Positions 44,576 to 54,969 of a stretch of DNA of 64,000 nt are shown piece by piece; the stretch's first letter is position 1; each line of letters begins with the position of its first letter. The translations under genes were made by a program, and so were the position numbers. The notes under the pieces were generated by a model that worked only from the letters and a program-made list of their open reading frames with translations, was not told the origin of the DNA and did no database searches. The stretch is from positions 62,001 to 126,000 of the forward strand of contig NZ_JABUOU010000009.1 in assembly GCF_013344475.1 (NCBI RefSeq). The letters run 5' to 3'. The stretch comes from Martelella limonii (GTDB lineage Bacteria > Pseudomonadota > Alphaproteobacteria > Rhizobiales > Rhizobiaceae).

Positions 44576-44611
44576 AAGACCGTTCCGCGACCCTGGTCGC
44601 GGAACGGTCTT
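44576..44611. terminator. 17-bp perfect hairpin terminator between convergent genes
   Basis: Arms 44576-44592 and 44595-44611 are perfectly complementary (AGACCGTTCCGCGACC and its complement plus one A-T pair) around a CT loop, followed on the + strand by TTCCTC. It separates the outer-membrane protein gene from the convergent DUF892 gene and can serve both. Confidence 0.75.
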
Positions 44612-44630
44612 TCCTCTTCAAGGCGTCAGG

Positions 44631-45128
44631 TCAGGCCGCTTCGGCGCTGCGGTTGATCGACTTTTCAGCCAGTTTGGAAAGGTCGAGGTCTGCTTTCGAT
44701 TCCTGCTCGAAGGTTTCTTCCAGCAGCTTGGCCACGTCCTTCATGCCCATCTGGCGCGACCATGCGAGAAGCGTGCCATAGCGCGCCATCTCGTAGTGCT
44801 CGACAGCCTGGGCCGACGAGATCAGCCCGGCATCGAGCGCAGGCGTGCCCTTGAAGTCCTCGATGATTTCCTCACTCTCGGCGATAATGCCCTGGATCGC
44901 TTCGCAGGTCTTGCCGCGCGCCGGCTTGCCGAGAATTTCGAAGATTTCCTGGAGGCGCTCCACCTGGCCTTCGGTCTCTTCCTTGTGAGCGCGGAAGGCT
45001 TCAGCGAGATCTTCCGAACTTGCGGCCCGCGCCATTTTCGGGAGCGCCTTCAGGATCTGGCGTTCGGCGTAGTAGATGTCTTTCAGAGTATCCAGAAACA
45101 GGTCGTCCAACGTTTTCTGCTTAGCCAT
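44631..45128 (-). CDS. DUF892 ferritin-like protein (YciE/YciF type)
   Basis: 165-residue four-helix protein: LDDLFLDTLKDIYYAERQIL, then HKEETEGQVERLQEIF and SSAQAVEHYEMARYGTLLAW carry the Glu and His positions of a ferritin-like di-metal site. ATG complement 45128 (MAKQKTLDD) follows a GGAGAG site. The family is stress-induced (osmotic, stationary phase). Monocistronic. Confidence 0.9.
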   Translation of the reverse strand: MAKQKTLDDLFLDTLKDIYYAERQILKALPKMARAASSEDLAEAFRAHKEETEGQVERLQEIFEILGKPARGKTCEAIQGIIAESEEIIEDFKGTPALDAGLISSAQAVEHYEMARYGTLLAWSRQMGMKDVAKLLEETFEQESKADLDLSKLAEKSINRSAEAA

Positions 45129-45279
45129 GGGTCTCTCCTCGGTTGGCACCCGGCATTCGGGTGTTGCTGTCCCTGAAACGTCCCTGGGGCAAGCCGGTTC
45201 CGCAACAAGCGCGCAACCTCAAAATGAAACCGGCGCGGCCTTCGCCACGCCCGTTTCAAACCGATGGAAGCGTTCCGGA

Positions 45280-45996
45280 TCAGACCGGCGGAGGCACCAT
45301 GAAGCCCTTCACGCTTGCCGGGCGATCCGAGCAACGCTCGACCCATGCCATGACCGAAGGAAAGTCGGCGAGCTTCAGCGCTTCAGCGGCGTCATAGTGG
45401 ACAGACAGGCCGCGCACCCACGGGAATATGGCTATATCCGCGATGCTGTAATCCGACGGCTCCTCGCCCATGATGAACTTGCGGTCGCGCAGGCGGCCCT
45501 CAAGCACGCCCAGAAGGCGGCGCGATTCATTGGTGTAGCGCTGTGCCGGGTAGGGGTTGTTGGCGACCTTATCAGCAGCATATTTGTGGAAATGGCCGAA
45601 CTGGCCGAACATCGGGCCGATGCCGCCCATCTGGAACATGATCCACTGGATCATCTCGTAGCGGCCCACCGGATCGTTCGGCATCAGCCGTCCGGTCTTT
45701 TCGGCAAGGTAGAGCAGGATGGCGCCGGATTCGAACAGGCCGATCGGATTGCCGTCCGGACCGTCGGGATCGATGATGGCAGGAATCTTGTTGTTCGGGT
45801 TGAGCGACAGGAATTCCGGTGTCATCTGATCGTCGGTATCGAAGGAGATGCGATGCACTTCATAGGGCAGCTCCATCTCTTCAAGCGCGATCGAGACTTT
45901 CACGCCATTCGGGGTTGCAAGCGAATAGAGCTGAATGACGTCGGGGTTTTGCGCCGGCCAGCGCTGGGTGATTGGAAATTCCGACAGGCGTGACAT
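45280..45996 (-). CDS. Glutathione S-transferase family protein (Ure2p/YfcG-like)
   Basis: 238 residues: a thioredoxin-like N-domain (IQLYSLATPNGVKVSIALEEM, then NPNNKIPAIIDPDGPDG and LFESGAILLYLAEKTG) and a helical C-domain (GEEPSDYSIADIAIFPW). The TPNG start is shared with YfcG/YghU disulfide reductases rather than LigE/F etherases. Unrelated to pca function on sequence, though it lies between pobA and pcaIJF. ATG complement 45996 follows AGGAG. Confidence 0.92.
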   Translation of the reverse strand: MSRLSEFPITQRWPAQNPDVIQLYSLATPNGVKVSIALEEMELPYEVHRISFDTDDQMTPEFLSLNPNNKIPAIIDPDGPDGNPIGLFESGAILLYLAEKTGRLMPNDPVGRYEMIQWIMFQMGGIGPMFGQFGHFHKYAADKVANNPYPAQRYTNESRRLLGVLEGRLRDRKFIMGEEPSDYSIADIAIFPWVRGLSVHYDAAEALKLADFPSVMAWVERCSDRPASVKGFMVPPPV

Positions 45997-46311
45997 GAAC
46001 GCTCCTGCAATATGTCTGATTTAAAAGGTAAGGACGAGATGTGCAGTTGAATGTCATTTCGCAAGTCCGCACATGTCATTTTTATGGCAAAAAGCCGCCC
46101 AATGCCAGAAAGATGACGATTTTCGTAAATCATCACTACGGACGCTGAGCGGCAGTTGGATTCCATGTGTCAGCCCCGGCATTTCACGCCTGCAATGTTC
46201 AACATGCGCACAGGCTTGTCCTCAGTGCGAACAAAAATCGCAGTATGAACAAGTTGTCTGGCCCTTCGAGGAATCACCTTCTAAAACCGGTTTCTGGAAG
46301 GAGATCCATCA
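45997..46311. promoter_or_regulatory. Control region upstream of pcaIJF
   Basis: No gene is supported in this 315-bp gap. ATGTCATTT is repeated directly at 46051 and 46073, 22 bp apart. An inverted repeat TGCGA-N7-TCGCA lies at 46226-46242, with TGAAC at 46246-46250. The element recalls PcaR-type sites and shares TGCGAAC with the IclR promoter at 34.5 kb. The palindrome AAACCGGTTT (46284-46293) precedes the AAGGAG ribosome-binding site of pcaI. Confidence 0.45.
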
Positions 46312-47019
46312 ATGGACAAGACTGCAACTTCCCTTGCGGAAACGGTTGCCGACATCTTTGACGGCGCAACCGTCATGATCGGCGGCTTTGGCGGGTCCGG
46401 CTCGCCGATCGAACTGATCCACGCCCTGATCGATCAGGGCGCGCGCGATCTGACGGTGATCAACAACAATGCCGGCAACGGCCATATCGGCCTTGCGGCT
46501 CTGATCGAGCAGGATCGGGTCGCAAAGATCATCTGCTCGTTCCCGCGGTCGTCGAATGCGACGGTCTTCAACGAACGGTATCTGGCCGGCAAGATCGAGC
46601 TGGAACTCGTTCCCCAGGGCACGCTGGCCGAGCGCATCCGCGCCGGCGGCGCAGGCATTCCGGCCTTCTACACGCCGACGAGCTACGGCACGGAACTGGC
46701 CGACGGCAAGCCGGTGGAAGAGTTCGAGGGCCGCCACTATGTGCGCGAACGCTGGCTGAAGGCCGACTTCGCCCTGATCAAGGCCGAACGTGCCGATCAG
46801 CACGGCAACCTGACCTACCGCATGGCCGCGCGCAATTTTTCGCCGCTGATGGCGATGGCGGCGAAAAGGACGATTGTTCAGGCAAGCCATGTGGTGCCGC
46901 TCGGCGATATCGATCCGGAACACGTCGTCACACCCGGCATTTTCGTCGATACCATTGTCGAAGTTCGAGACCCGCTGCAGGAGGAAATCCTGACCCGCGA
47001 GGAGGCGCGTTACCCATGA
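46312..47019 (+). CDS. pcaI: 3-oxoadipate CoA-transferase subunit A
   Basis: 235-residue alpha subunit of beta-ketoadipate:succinyl-CoA transferase. The family opening GATVMIGGFGGSGSPIELIHAL and NNNAGNGHIGLAALI are present, with FYTPTSYGTELADGK further on. Its stop overlaps the pcaJ start (ATGA). The ATG follows AAGGAG. Confidence 0.96.
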   Translation: MDKTATSLAETVADIFDGATVMIGGFGGSGSPIELIHALIDQGARDLTVINNNAGNGHIGLAALIEQDRVAKIICSFPRSSNATVFNERYLAGKIELELVPQGTLAERIRAGGAGIPAFYTPTSYGTELADGKPVEEFEGRHYVRERWLKADFALIKAERADQHGNLTYRMAARNFSPLMAMAAKRTIVQASHVVPLGDIDPEHVVTPGIFVDTIVEVRDPLQEEILTREEARYP

Positions 47020-47699
47020 GCGACTTTTCCGACATCAAGCTCTCCAATGCCCAGATCGCTTGGCGCGCCGCGCAGGACATCGAGGATGGCGCCTATGTCA
47101 ATCTCGGCATCGGTTTTCCCGAAATGGTCGCCAAGTTCCAGCCCGAGGGCAAGCAGGCGATCTTCCATACCGAAAACGGCGTGCTGGACTTTGGCGGCGC
47201 ACCGCCAGAGGGCGAGGAGGACTGGGATCTGGTCAATGCCGGCAAGAAGGCGATCACCCTGAAGCCCGGCACAGCTTTCTTTCACCACGCCGACAGTTTC
47301 GCCATGGTGCGGGGCGGCCATCTCGACGTCGCCATTCTCGGCGCCTATGAGGTTGCCGAAACCGGCGACCTTGCCAACTGGTCGACGGGCAGGGGCGGGG
47401 TTCCCGCCGTCGGCGGCGCAATGGATCTGGTCCACGGCGCAAGGCGCGTCGCGGTGCTGACCGAGCATGTCACCAAGAAGGGCCAGCCCAAGCTGGTCGA
47501 GCGCTGCACGCTGCCGCTGACCGGCGTCGGCTGCGTTACCCGGGTCTACACATCGCTTGCCGTTATCGATATTGCTGATGGCCACTTCATCCTGCGCGAG
47601 AAGCTCGGAGCGATGAGCGTGGAGGAGCTGCAGACCGTTACCGGCGGCAAGCTCCACATCGAAGGCGACGTGACAGATCTGAAGGCACCGGAGGTTTAA
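47016..47699 (+). CDS. pcaJ: 3-oxoadipate CoA-transferase subunit B
   Basis: 227-residue beta subunit. The CoA-thioester-forming glutamate is E53 in the segment HTENGVLDFGG. VNLGIGFPEMVAKF and GGAMDLVHGARRVAVLTEH are family blocks. Translationally coupled to pcaI and 3 bp before pcaF. Confidence 0.96.
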   Translation: MSDFSDIKLSNAQIAWRAAQDIEDGAYVNLGIGFPEMVAKFQPEGKQAIFHTENGVLDFGGAPPEGEEDWDLVNAGKKAITLKPGTAFFHHADSFAMVRGGHLDVAILGAYEVAETGDLANWSTGRGGVPAVGGAMDLVHGARRVAVLTEHVTKKGQPKLVERCTLPLTGVGCVTRVYTSLAVIDIADGHFILREKLGAMSVEELQTVTGGKLHIEGDVTDLKAPEV

Positions 47700-47702
47700 G
47701 CC

Positions 47703-48902
47703 ATGAGAGACGTTTACATCTGCGACTATATCCGCACCCCGATCGGCCGCTATGGCGGCGCGCTGTCTTCGGTCAGGACCGACGATCTGGGCGCAATCCC
47801 GCTCAAGGCCCTGATGGAGCGCAATCAGGGCGTGGACTGGGCTGCCGTCGATGACGTCATCTACGGCTGCGCCAACCAGGCGGGCGAGGACAACCGCAAC
47901 GTCGCGCGCATGTCGTCGCTGCTCGCGGGTCTGCCTGAGGCGGTCTCCGGCACCACCATCAACCGGCTCTGCGGTTCCGGCATGGACGCCGTCATCTTCG
48001 CAGCCCGGTCGATCGTTGCGGGAGAAGCGGAGCTGATGATTGCCGGCGGCGTCGAGTCGATGTCGCGCGCGCCCTTCGTCATGGGCAAGGCTGACAGCGC
48101 GTTTTCGCGGTCTGCCGAGATTTTCGATACCACGATCGGCTGGCGTTTCGTCAATCCAGCCATGAAGGCCCAATACGGCATCGACTCGATGCCGGAAACC
48201 GCCGAGAACGTGGCCGAGGATTTCTCCGTCAATCGCGAGGATCAGGACCGCTTCGCGCTCGCCTCCCAGCAGAAGGCCGGCAAGGCGATCGAATCCGGCC
48301 GTCTGGCGCAGGAGATCACCCCCGTCTCGATCCCGCGCCGCAAGGGCGATCCGGTGATCGTCGATACCGATGAGCATCCCCGTCCCGACACCACGATCGA
48401 GGCGCTGGCGAAGCTGCGTGCACCGTTCCGCGAAGGCGGAACCGTGACGGCCGGCAATGCATCCGGCGTCAATGACGGTGCGGCGGCGCTGGTGCTCGCA
48501 AGTGCAGAGGCGGCAAAGCGCCATGGACTGACGCCGATTGCCCGTGTGCTCGGCGGCGCAACGGCGGGCGTTGCCCCTCGCATCATGGGGTTCGGCCCGG
48601 CAGTGTCGTCCAAGAAGCTGATGGCGCGCCTCGGCCTCACGGTGGATGATTTTGCGGTGATCGAGCTCAACGAGGCCTTTGCCTCGCAGGGCCTTGCGAC
48701 GCTGCGCGACCTCAAGATCGCCGATGACGATCCGCGCGTGAACCGCAATGGGGGCGCGATCGCCCTCGGCCATCCGCTCGGCATGTCCGGCGCCCGCATC
48801 ACCGGCACGGCAATGCTCGACCTGAAACCCGGCGAGAAGTCGCTCTCGACCATGTGCATCGGCGTCGGCCAGGGCATTTCGGTGGTGCTCGAACGCGTCT
48901 GA
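47703..48902 (+). CDS. pcaF: 3-oxoadipyl-CoA thiolase
   Basis: 399-residue thiolase that splits beta-ketoadipyl-CoA into succinyl-CoA and acetyl-CoA. Catalytic residues are C90 (NRLCGSGMDAV), H357 (ALGHPLGMSGARI) and C385 (CIGVGQG). CDYIRTPIGRYGGALSSVR near the start is the PcaF pattern. It ends the pcaIJF operon. Because the hydroxycinnamate cluster has no thiolase of its own, it could also act there, but this is speculative. Confidence 0.95.
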   Translation: MRDVYICDYIRTPIGRYGGALSSVRTDDLGAIPLKALMERNQGVDWAAVDDVIYGCANQAGEDNRNVARMSSLLAGLPEAVSGTTINRLCGSGMDAVIFAARSIVAGEAELMIAGGVESMSRAPFVMGKADSAFSRSAEIFDTTIGWRFVNPAMKAQYGIDSMPETAENVAEDFSVNREDQDRFALASQQKAGKAIESGRLAQEITPVSIPRRKGDPVIVDTDEHPRPDTTIEALAKLRAPFREGGTVTAGNASGVNDGAAALVLASAEAAKRHGLTPIARVLGGATAGVAPRIMGFGPAVSSKKLMARLGLTVDDFAVIELNEAFASQGLATLRDLKIADDDPRVNRNGGAIALGHPLGMSGARITGTAMLDLKPGEKSLSTMCIGVGQGISVVLERV

Positions 48903-49016
48903 CCCGATGGCTGTACTGCTCAACTGACGAAGGGGCGGCGCGCAAACGCCGCCCTGAGGCTGCTGATAAAACCACGGTTTCAGAGCGATTTACGCGCGCC
49001 GACCTCACCCCCACGT

Positions 49017-49130
49017 GTCATGCTCGGACTTGATCCGAGCATCCAGGCAAATCAAGCCATTGATTTTCCTAAATTCCATCGCGAGCACTTGTCGTGTTGC
49101 CTGGATGCTCGGATCAAGTCCGAGGATGAC
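49017..49130. repeat. Palindromic element, copy 1
   Basis: The arms 49017-49050 and 49097-49130 are inverted copies of 34 nt with one mismatch. Each arm carries its own smaller palindrome (GCTCGGA-CTTGA-TCCGAGC in the left arm), so the element can form nested hairpins. The 46-nt centre is less structured. This resembles the dispersed palindromes common in rhizobial and Brucella genomes. Confidence 0.8.
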
Positions 49131-49248
49131 CGGGATTGAAGGGCAGGTTTGTCAAAAAAAAGAAGGGCGGCGCCGAAGCACCGCGCTCAGGCTGCTGACA
49201 AAGCCATGGTTTCAGAGCGATTTACGCGCGCCGACCTCACCCCCACGC

Positions 49249-49361
49249 GTCATGCTCGGACTTGATCCGAGCATCCAGGCAAATCAATCTATTGATTTCC
49301 TAAATTCCGTCGCGGGCACTTGTCGTGTTGCCTGGATCCTCGGATCAAGTCCGAGGATGAC
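49249..49361. repeat. Palindromic element, copy 2
   Basis: The arms 49249-49282 and 49328-49361 repeat those of copy 1. The right arm has GGATCCTCGG where copy 1 has GGATGCTCGG. Confidence 0.8.
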
Positions 49362-49385
49362 CCGGGATTGGGGGGCAAGTTTGTC

Positions 49386-49418
49386 AAACAAATAAGGGCG
49401 GCGCCGAAGCACCGCCCT
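49386..49418 (-). terminator. Terminator of groESL
   Basis: AGGGCGG and CCGCCCT (49395-49401 with 49412-49418) form a stem which, read leftward, is followed by TATTTGTTTG. A second hairpin, AATCAGGC/GCCTGATT (49453-49460 with 49467-49474), overlaps the groEL stop codon. The first is itself the start of the partial third repeat unit. Confidence 0.65.
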
Positions 49419-49472
49419 CACATTCCGGATTTGGGTCCGGGAGCATTTCTGCAATCAGGCTTTATCGCCTGA

Positions 49473-51134
<1,662 letters not shown>

Positions 51135-51202
51135 TTATCAAAACCTTATGGGCAATAAGCCCGGCTGAATGGGATGGGTGAATGCTGGGAAAAGCGCCTG
51201 GA

Positions 51203-51499
51203 TCAGGCGACGATGCCCATGATGTCGGCTTCCTTCATGATCAGAAGGTCTTCGCCGTCGAGCTTGACTTCGGTGCCCGACCACTTGCCGAACAGAACGC
51301 GATCGCCAACCTTGACGTCGAGCGCGACAACCTTGCCGCTTTCGTCACGTGCGCCGGAGCCGATGGCGACGATTTCGCCTTCCTGCGGCTTTTCCTTGGC
51401 GGTGTCGGGGATGATGATGCCACCCTTGGTCTTTGCTTCAGACTCGACGCGACGTACGACGACGCGGTCGTGCAGGGGGCGGAAAGAAATGCTTGCCAT
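51203..51499 (-). CDS. groES: Co-chaperonin GroES
   Basis: 98-residue co-chaperonin: [19 protein letters not shown] near the start, the mobile-loop region [17 protein letters not shown] and [19 protein letters not shown]. Standard length. First gene of the groESL operon. Confidence 0.98.
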   Translation of the reverse strand: MASISFRPLHDRVVVRRVESEAKTKGGIIIPDTAKEKPQEGEIVAIGSGARDESGKVVALDVKVGDRVLFGKWSGTEVKLDGEDLLIMKEADIMGIVA

Positions 51500-51558
51500 T
51501 GTCTATACCCTCGATCAAATGACATTCGCGACCGCTTTCACGGCCACATGGATCAGTG

Positions 51559-51585
51559 TTAGCACTCCTCATTGGAGAGTGCTAA
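51559..51585 (-). promoter_or_regulatory. CIRCE element (HrcA operator)
   Basis: TTAGCACTC-N9-GAGTGCTAA, a perfect match to the CIRCE consensus, 60 bp upstream of groES. It predicts HrcA repression of this operon. Confidence 0.97.
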
Positions 51586-51592
51586 TGACCGT

Positions 51593-51621
51593 GATTTAGG
51601 TGTGGCGGATAGTGGTGTCAA
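51593..51621 (-). promoter_or_regulatory. Promoter of groESL
   Basis: Read leftward, TTGACA (complement 51616-51621) and TAAATC (complement 51593-51598) are 17 bp apart and lie directly before the CIRCE, so the operator covers the start site. The CTTGAC form also suits rhizobial RpoD or RpoH promoters. Confidence 0.6.
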
Positions 51622-51747
51622 GAAAAGCGCCAAAGTTTTTTTGCGCGCCGCCGGAACTTTTCGGGCCCCGAAATCACGGGTTTCATACAGGCTTTACGTC
51701 CGGAGCGTAACCCCGGCCACTATCTCTACGCAGATTAAGAGGACATT

Positions 51748-53076
51748 GTGACGCCGGCGAGCGAAGACGTGCAGACAGCGAGTTTCAGGGAAGTCGTCGC
51801 CGTGTTCGCCCGCATCGGCGTTCTTTCCTTCGGCGGTCCCGCCGGTCAGATCGCGCTGATGCACCGGATCGTCGTCGACGAGAAGCGCTGGCTGCCGGAG
51901 GAGCGTTATCTGCACGCGCTGAATTACTGCATGCTGCTGCCGGGCCCGGAAGCGCAGCAGCTTGCGACCTATGTCGGGTGGTTGCTCCACGGGGTGCGCG
52001 GCGGGCTTGTCGCGGGAACGCTGTTCTTTCTGCCGGGGTTCGCTTTGATCGTCGTGCTCGCCGCGCTCTATGCCGCGCTCGGTGACGCGGCATTCGTGGA
52101 ACCGCTTTTCATGGGTCTGAAGGCGGCGGTCCTTGCCATTGTGGTGCAGGCGCTCTGGCGCATGGCAGGGCGGTCGTTGAAAGGCCCCGTCGCCGCCACG
52201 CTCGCAATGGCTGCCTTCGTGGCGCTCTTCGTCTTTGGCGTGGCCTTTCCGGTCGTCGTGCTGTCGGCAGGCCTTGCGGGCTTCTTTTTCATGCGCCGCC
52301 CGGTTTCTGCAGCCGGCACTATTGCTCATCCGCGGGGATGGCGAAAGCGCGGGCTTGGCACGGCGGCAACGCTTGCCGTCTGGGCGGCAATCTGGCTGCT
52401 GCCGCTTCTGGTGCTCGCACCCTTCGCCGAACTTCAGACATTGCGCGCCATCTTCGGCTTCTTCGTCAGGGTCGCGCTGTCTTCCTTCGGCGGCGCCTAT
52501 GCGGTGCTGACCTATGTGGCGCAGGAAGCGGTCTCGACCTATCACTGGCTGACGCCGGCCGAGATGATGGACGGGCTGGCGCTTGCCGAAACCACGCCGG
52601 GGCCGCTGGTGCTGGTGCTCTGCTTCGTCGGTTTCCTGGCGTCGAGCGCAGCACCGTTTTCCGGCGCGCCGATGATCTCCGGCATTGCCGGCGCAATCGT
52701 GACCGCCTGGGCGATCTTCGTGCCGAGCTTCCTGTTCATCTTTGCCGGTGCGCCCTATGTCGAAGATCTGCGCCGCAGCGCCGCGCTTACCGGCGCGCTT
52801 GCGGGCATCGGCGCGGCGATCGTCGGGGTGATTGCCAATCTCTCGCTCTGGTTTGCGCTTCACGTCCTGTTCGGTTCGGTCGATCGGGTCGAACTGTTCT
52901 CGCTGCCGCCCTTGATGCGCGCGGGCCTGACGGTTCCGGAGTGGTCGAGCCTTGCGCTTGGCCCGCTTGCCATCAGCATCGCAGGCATTGTCGCGCTCTT
53001 CCGGTTCCGCGTAGGCGTGCTGCCGCTCCTTGCCGCCGCTTCCCTCGCAGGGCTTGCCATCGGCAGCCTGTTGTGA
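51748..53076 (+). CDS. chrA: Chromate transporter ChrA, two-domain form
   Basis: 442-residue CHR-superfamily membrane protein with two homologous halves of about five to six helices. The first has LSFGGPAGQIALMHR and LPGPEAQQLATYVGW; the second has LSSFGGAYAVLTYVAQEAV and ETTPGPLVLVLCFVGF. GTG 51748 follows AGAGGA. The protein would export chromate, giving resistance, or move a related oxyanion. No chrB or regulator lies nearby. Confidence 0.93.
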   Translation: MTPASEDVQTASFREVVAVFARIGVLSFGGPAGQIALMHRIVVDEKRWLPEERYLHALNYCMLLPGPEAQQLATYVGWLLHGVRGGLVAGTLFFLPGFALIVVLAALYAALGDAAFVEPLFMGLKAAVLAIVVQALWRMAGRSLKGPVAATLAMAAFVALFVFGVAFPVVVLSAGLAGFFFMRRPVSAAGTIAHPRGWRKRGLGTAATLAVWAAIWLLPLLVLAPFAELQTLRAIFGFFVRVALSSFGGAYAVLTYVAQEAVSTYHWLTPAEMMDGLALAETTPGPLVLVLCFVGFLASSAAPFSGAPMISGIAGAIVTAWAIFVPSFLFIFAGAPYVEDLRRSAALTGALAGIGAAIVGVIANLSLWFALHVLFGSVDRVELFSLPPLMRAGLTVPEWSSLALGPLAISIAGIVALFRFRVGVLPLLAAASLAGLAIGSLL

Positions 53077-53119
53077 CCATGTGTCGGCGCCTAAAAGCCG
53101 AACCAAAAGAGGACAGTCC

Positions 53120-53968
53120 ATGCCGAAACAGATCGATGCTCTCAGCACGCTCCACAGCGATTATGATGTGGTGCTCTGCGATGTCTGGGGCGTTCTCCAC
53201 AATGGCGTGAACTCTTTCGATACCCCGAAACTGGCGCTCGCCGAAGCCCGGCGGGCAGGCAAGACGGTGATCCTTCTCACCAATTCGCCAAGGCTTTCGC
53301 CATCGGTGAAGGAACAGCTTGCAGGCTATTCCGTGACGCCGGAGAGCTTCGACGCGATCGTGACATCCGGCGATGTGACCCGCACGCTGGTCGCCGAAGG
53401 CCCGCGAAAGCTCTATTACATGGGCCCGCAGCGCGATACCGATCTCTACAAGGATACCGGCGTGAAGCGTGTCGATGAAGCAGAGGCCGAGGGCATTCTG
53501 TGCAGCGGCTTCGAGGATGACGAGACCGAAACCCCCGAGGACTACCGCGACATCCTCACCCGCTTTGCCGCGCGCGGCCTGCCGCTGATCTGCGCCAATC
53601 CCGATCTCGTGGTCTCGCGCGGCGACCGGCTTGTGCCCTGCGCCGGCGCGCTTGCCGCCCTTTATGCCGATCTTGGCGGCGAGACCCGCATTGCCGGCAA
53701 GCCCCACCGTCCGATCTATGAGGCTGCGCTTGCAAAGGCGCGGGAACTGCGCGGCGATGTCGATCCCGCGCGCGTGCTCGCCATCGGCGACGGCATGCCG
53801 ACGGATGTGAAGGGCGCGCTCGATTATGGCCTCGACCTGCTGTTCGTGGCCGAAGGCATCCATGAGGATGACTATGCCCGTGACGGGATCGTTGACGCTC
53901 AGTTGCTGGATCGGTTCTTGACGGAACATGAGGCAGATCCGAAATACTGGATGCCGAAACTCGCCTGA
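53120..53968 (+). CDS. HAD-superfamily IIA phosphatase
   Basis: 282-residue HAD hydrolase of the class IIA (TIGR01459-like) group. Motif I is VVLCDVWGVLHNG, where the second Asp of DxD is replaced by Trp (DVW), as normal in this subgroup. Motif II is VILLTNSPR and motifs III/IV include GKPHRPIYE and LAIGDGMPTDVKGAL. ATG 53120 is used. It lies 20 bp upstream of ribF. A phosphatase step near riboflavin metabolism is conceivable but not supported by sequence. Confidence 0.9.
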   Translation: MPKQIDALSTLHSDYDVVLCDVWGVLHNGVNSFDTPKLALAEARRAGKTVILLTNSPRLSPSVKEQLAGYSVTPESFDAIVTSGDVTRTLVAEGPRKLYYMGPQRDTDLYKDTGVKRVDEAEAEGILCSGFEDDETETPEDYRDILTRFAARGLPLICANPDLVVSRGDRLVPCAGALAALYADLGGETRIAGKPHRPIYEAALAKARELRGDVDPARVLAIGDGMPTDVKGALDYGLDLLFVAEGIHEDDYARDGIVDAQLLDRFLTEHEADPKYWMPKLA

Positions 53969-53988
53969 ACACGTGCCGGACGAACCTG

Positions 53989-54969
53989 ATGACCGTATTC
54001 CATCGCAATGAATTTCGCGAACCGCTGCCCGAAGCGCTGAAGGGCGGCGTGGTCGCGATCGGCAATTTCGACGGCGTGCATCGCGGGCATCAAAGCGTGC
54101 TGGCCGAAGCCCGCGCCCTTGCCGAAGAGCGCGGCGTGCCGGCCCTGGCGCTGACCTTCGAGCCGCATCCGCGCTCGGTCTTCAACCCGCAGGCCCCCGT
54201 CTTTCGGCTGACGCCCGCACCGATGAAGGCGAAGCTTCTGGAAGCCATGGGCTATCAGGCGGTTATCGAATATCCGTTCGACCGCACCTTTTCGCAGCGC
54301 TCGCCGGAAGAGTTCGTGACGACGGTGCTCATCGATTGGCTCGGTGCCAGTGAGGTCGTCACCGGCTTCGATTTTCATTTCGGTCGCAACCGCGAAGGCG
54401 GCCCGGCCTATCTGATGGCCGCCGGCAAGCGCCATGGTTTCGGCGTCACGCTGATGGATGCATTCCGCGACGAAGGGGCCGAGGTCGTGTCCTCGAGCCG
54501 CATCCGCGATCTGCTGACGCGCGGAGAGGTGGTCGCCGCCTCCGGCCTGCTGGGCTATCGCTATACCGTGATGGGCGAGGTGATCCACGGTGAAAAGCTC
54601 GGCCGCACGCTCGGTTTCCCGACTGCCAACATGGCTTTCGACCCCGATGCCAAGCTCAGGCCCGGCATTTATGCGGTGCGCTATCGCCGCCCCTGCGGCA
54701 CGCTGCATGACGGCGTCGCAAGCTTCGGCCGCCGCCCGACCGTGGTGGAAGACGGCCGTCCGCTGCTCGAAACCTATATCTTCGACTTCAAGGGCGATCT
54801 CTACGGCGAGATCGGCGCGGTATCGCTGTTCGGCCGGCTGCGCGACGAGCTGAAATTCGACGGCCTCGAAGCGCTGGTTGCCCAGATGCACCGCGACAGC
54901 GATCAGGCGCGCGCGCTGCTATCCGGCGTGAAGCCGTTCTCGGAGCTTGACGGCAAGATCGCCTTTTGA
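53989..54969 (+). CDS. ribF: Bifunctional riboflavin kinase/FAD synthetase RibF
   Basis: 326 residues. The N-terminal FAD synthetase domain has [18 protein letters not shown] and [13 protein letters not shown]; the C-terminal flavokinase domain (from about residue 190) has [20 protein letters not shown] and [11 protein letters not shown]. It makes the FMN and FAD used by, among others, GlcD/E and PobA in this window. Confidence 0.96.
   Translation: MTVFHRNEFREPLPEALKGGVVAIGNFDGVHRGHQSVLAEARALAEERGVPALALTFEPHPRSVFNPQAPVFRLTPAPMKAKLLEAMGYQAVIEYPFDRTFSQRSPEEFVTTVLIDWLGASEVVTGFDFHFGRNREGGPAYLMAAGKRHGFGVTLMDAFRDEGAEVVSSSRIRDLLTRGEVVAASGLLGYRYTVMGEVIHGEKLGRTLGFPTANMAFDPDAKLRPGIYAVRYRRPCGTLHDGVASFGRRPTVVEDGRPLLETYIFDFKGDLYGEIGAVSLFGRLRDELKFDGLEALVAQMHRDSDQARALLSGVKPFSELDGKIAF

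Larger units (their letters stand above)
48933..49418. repeat. Tandem duplication, two full units plus a partial third
   Basis: Unit 1 is about 48933-49164, unit 2 about 49165-49395, and a third partial unit begins at 49396. Each unit begins with a GGGCGGCG hairpin, then AGGCTGCTGA (48957 and 49189), GTTTCAGAGCGATTTACGCG, a CTCACCCCCACG run and the palindrome. The two copies differ at few positions, so the duplication is recent or kept similar by conversion. Confidence 0.85.
48903..49472. other. Intergenic repeat region between pcaF and groEL
   Basis: 570 bp without a gene. It is almost entirely a tandem duplication of a 231-232-bp unit, each unit holding a large palindrome, plus the groEL terminator. 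Short open frames here are products of the repeat. Confidence 0.8.

Noticed and set aside
45280..45996. Beta-etherase (LigE/LigF) linked to aromatic degradation
   Set aside because: The TPNG start and length fit YfcG/Ure2p-type proteins; nearness to pca genes alone is not enough.
47010..48923. 637-codon open frame on the - strand
   Set aside because: Antisense to pcaJ and pcaF, whose active-site residues are intact.
48933..49418. CRISPR array or insertion sequence
   Set aside because: The repeats are 231 bp, contiguous and palindromic with no spacers, no transposase and no terminal repeats of an IS.
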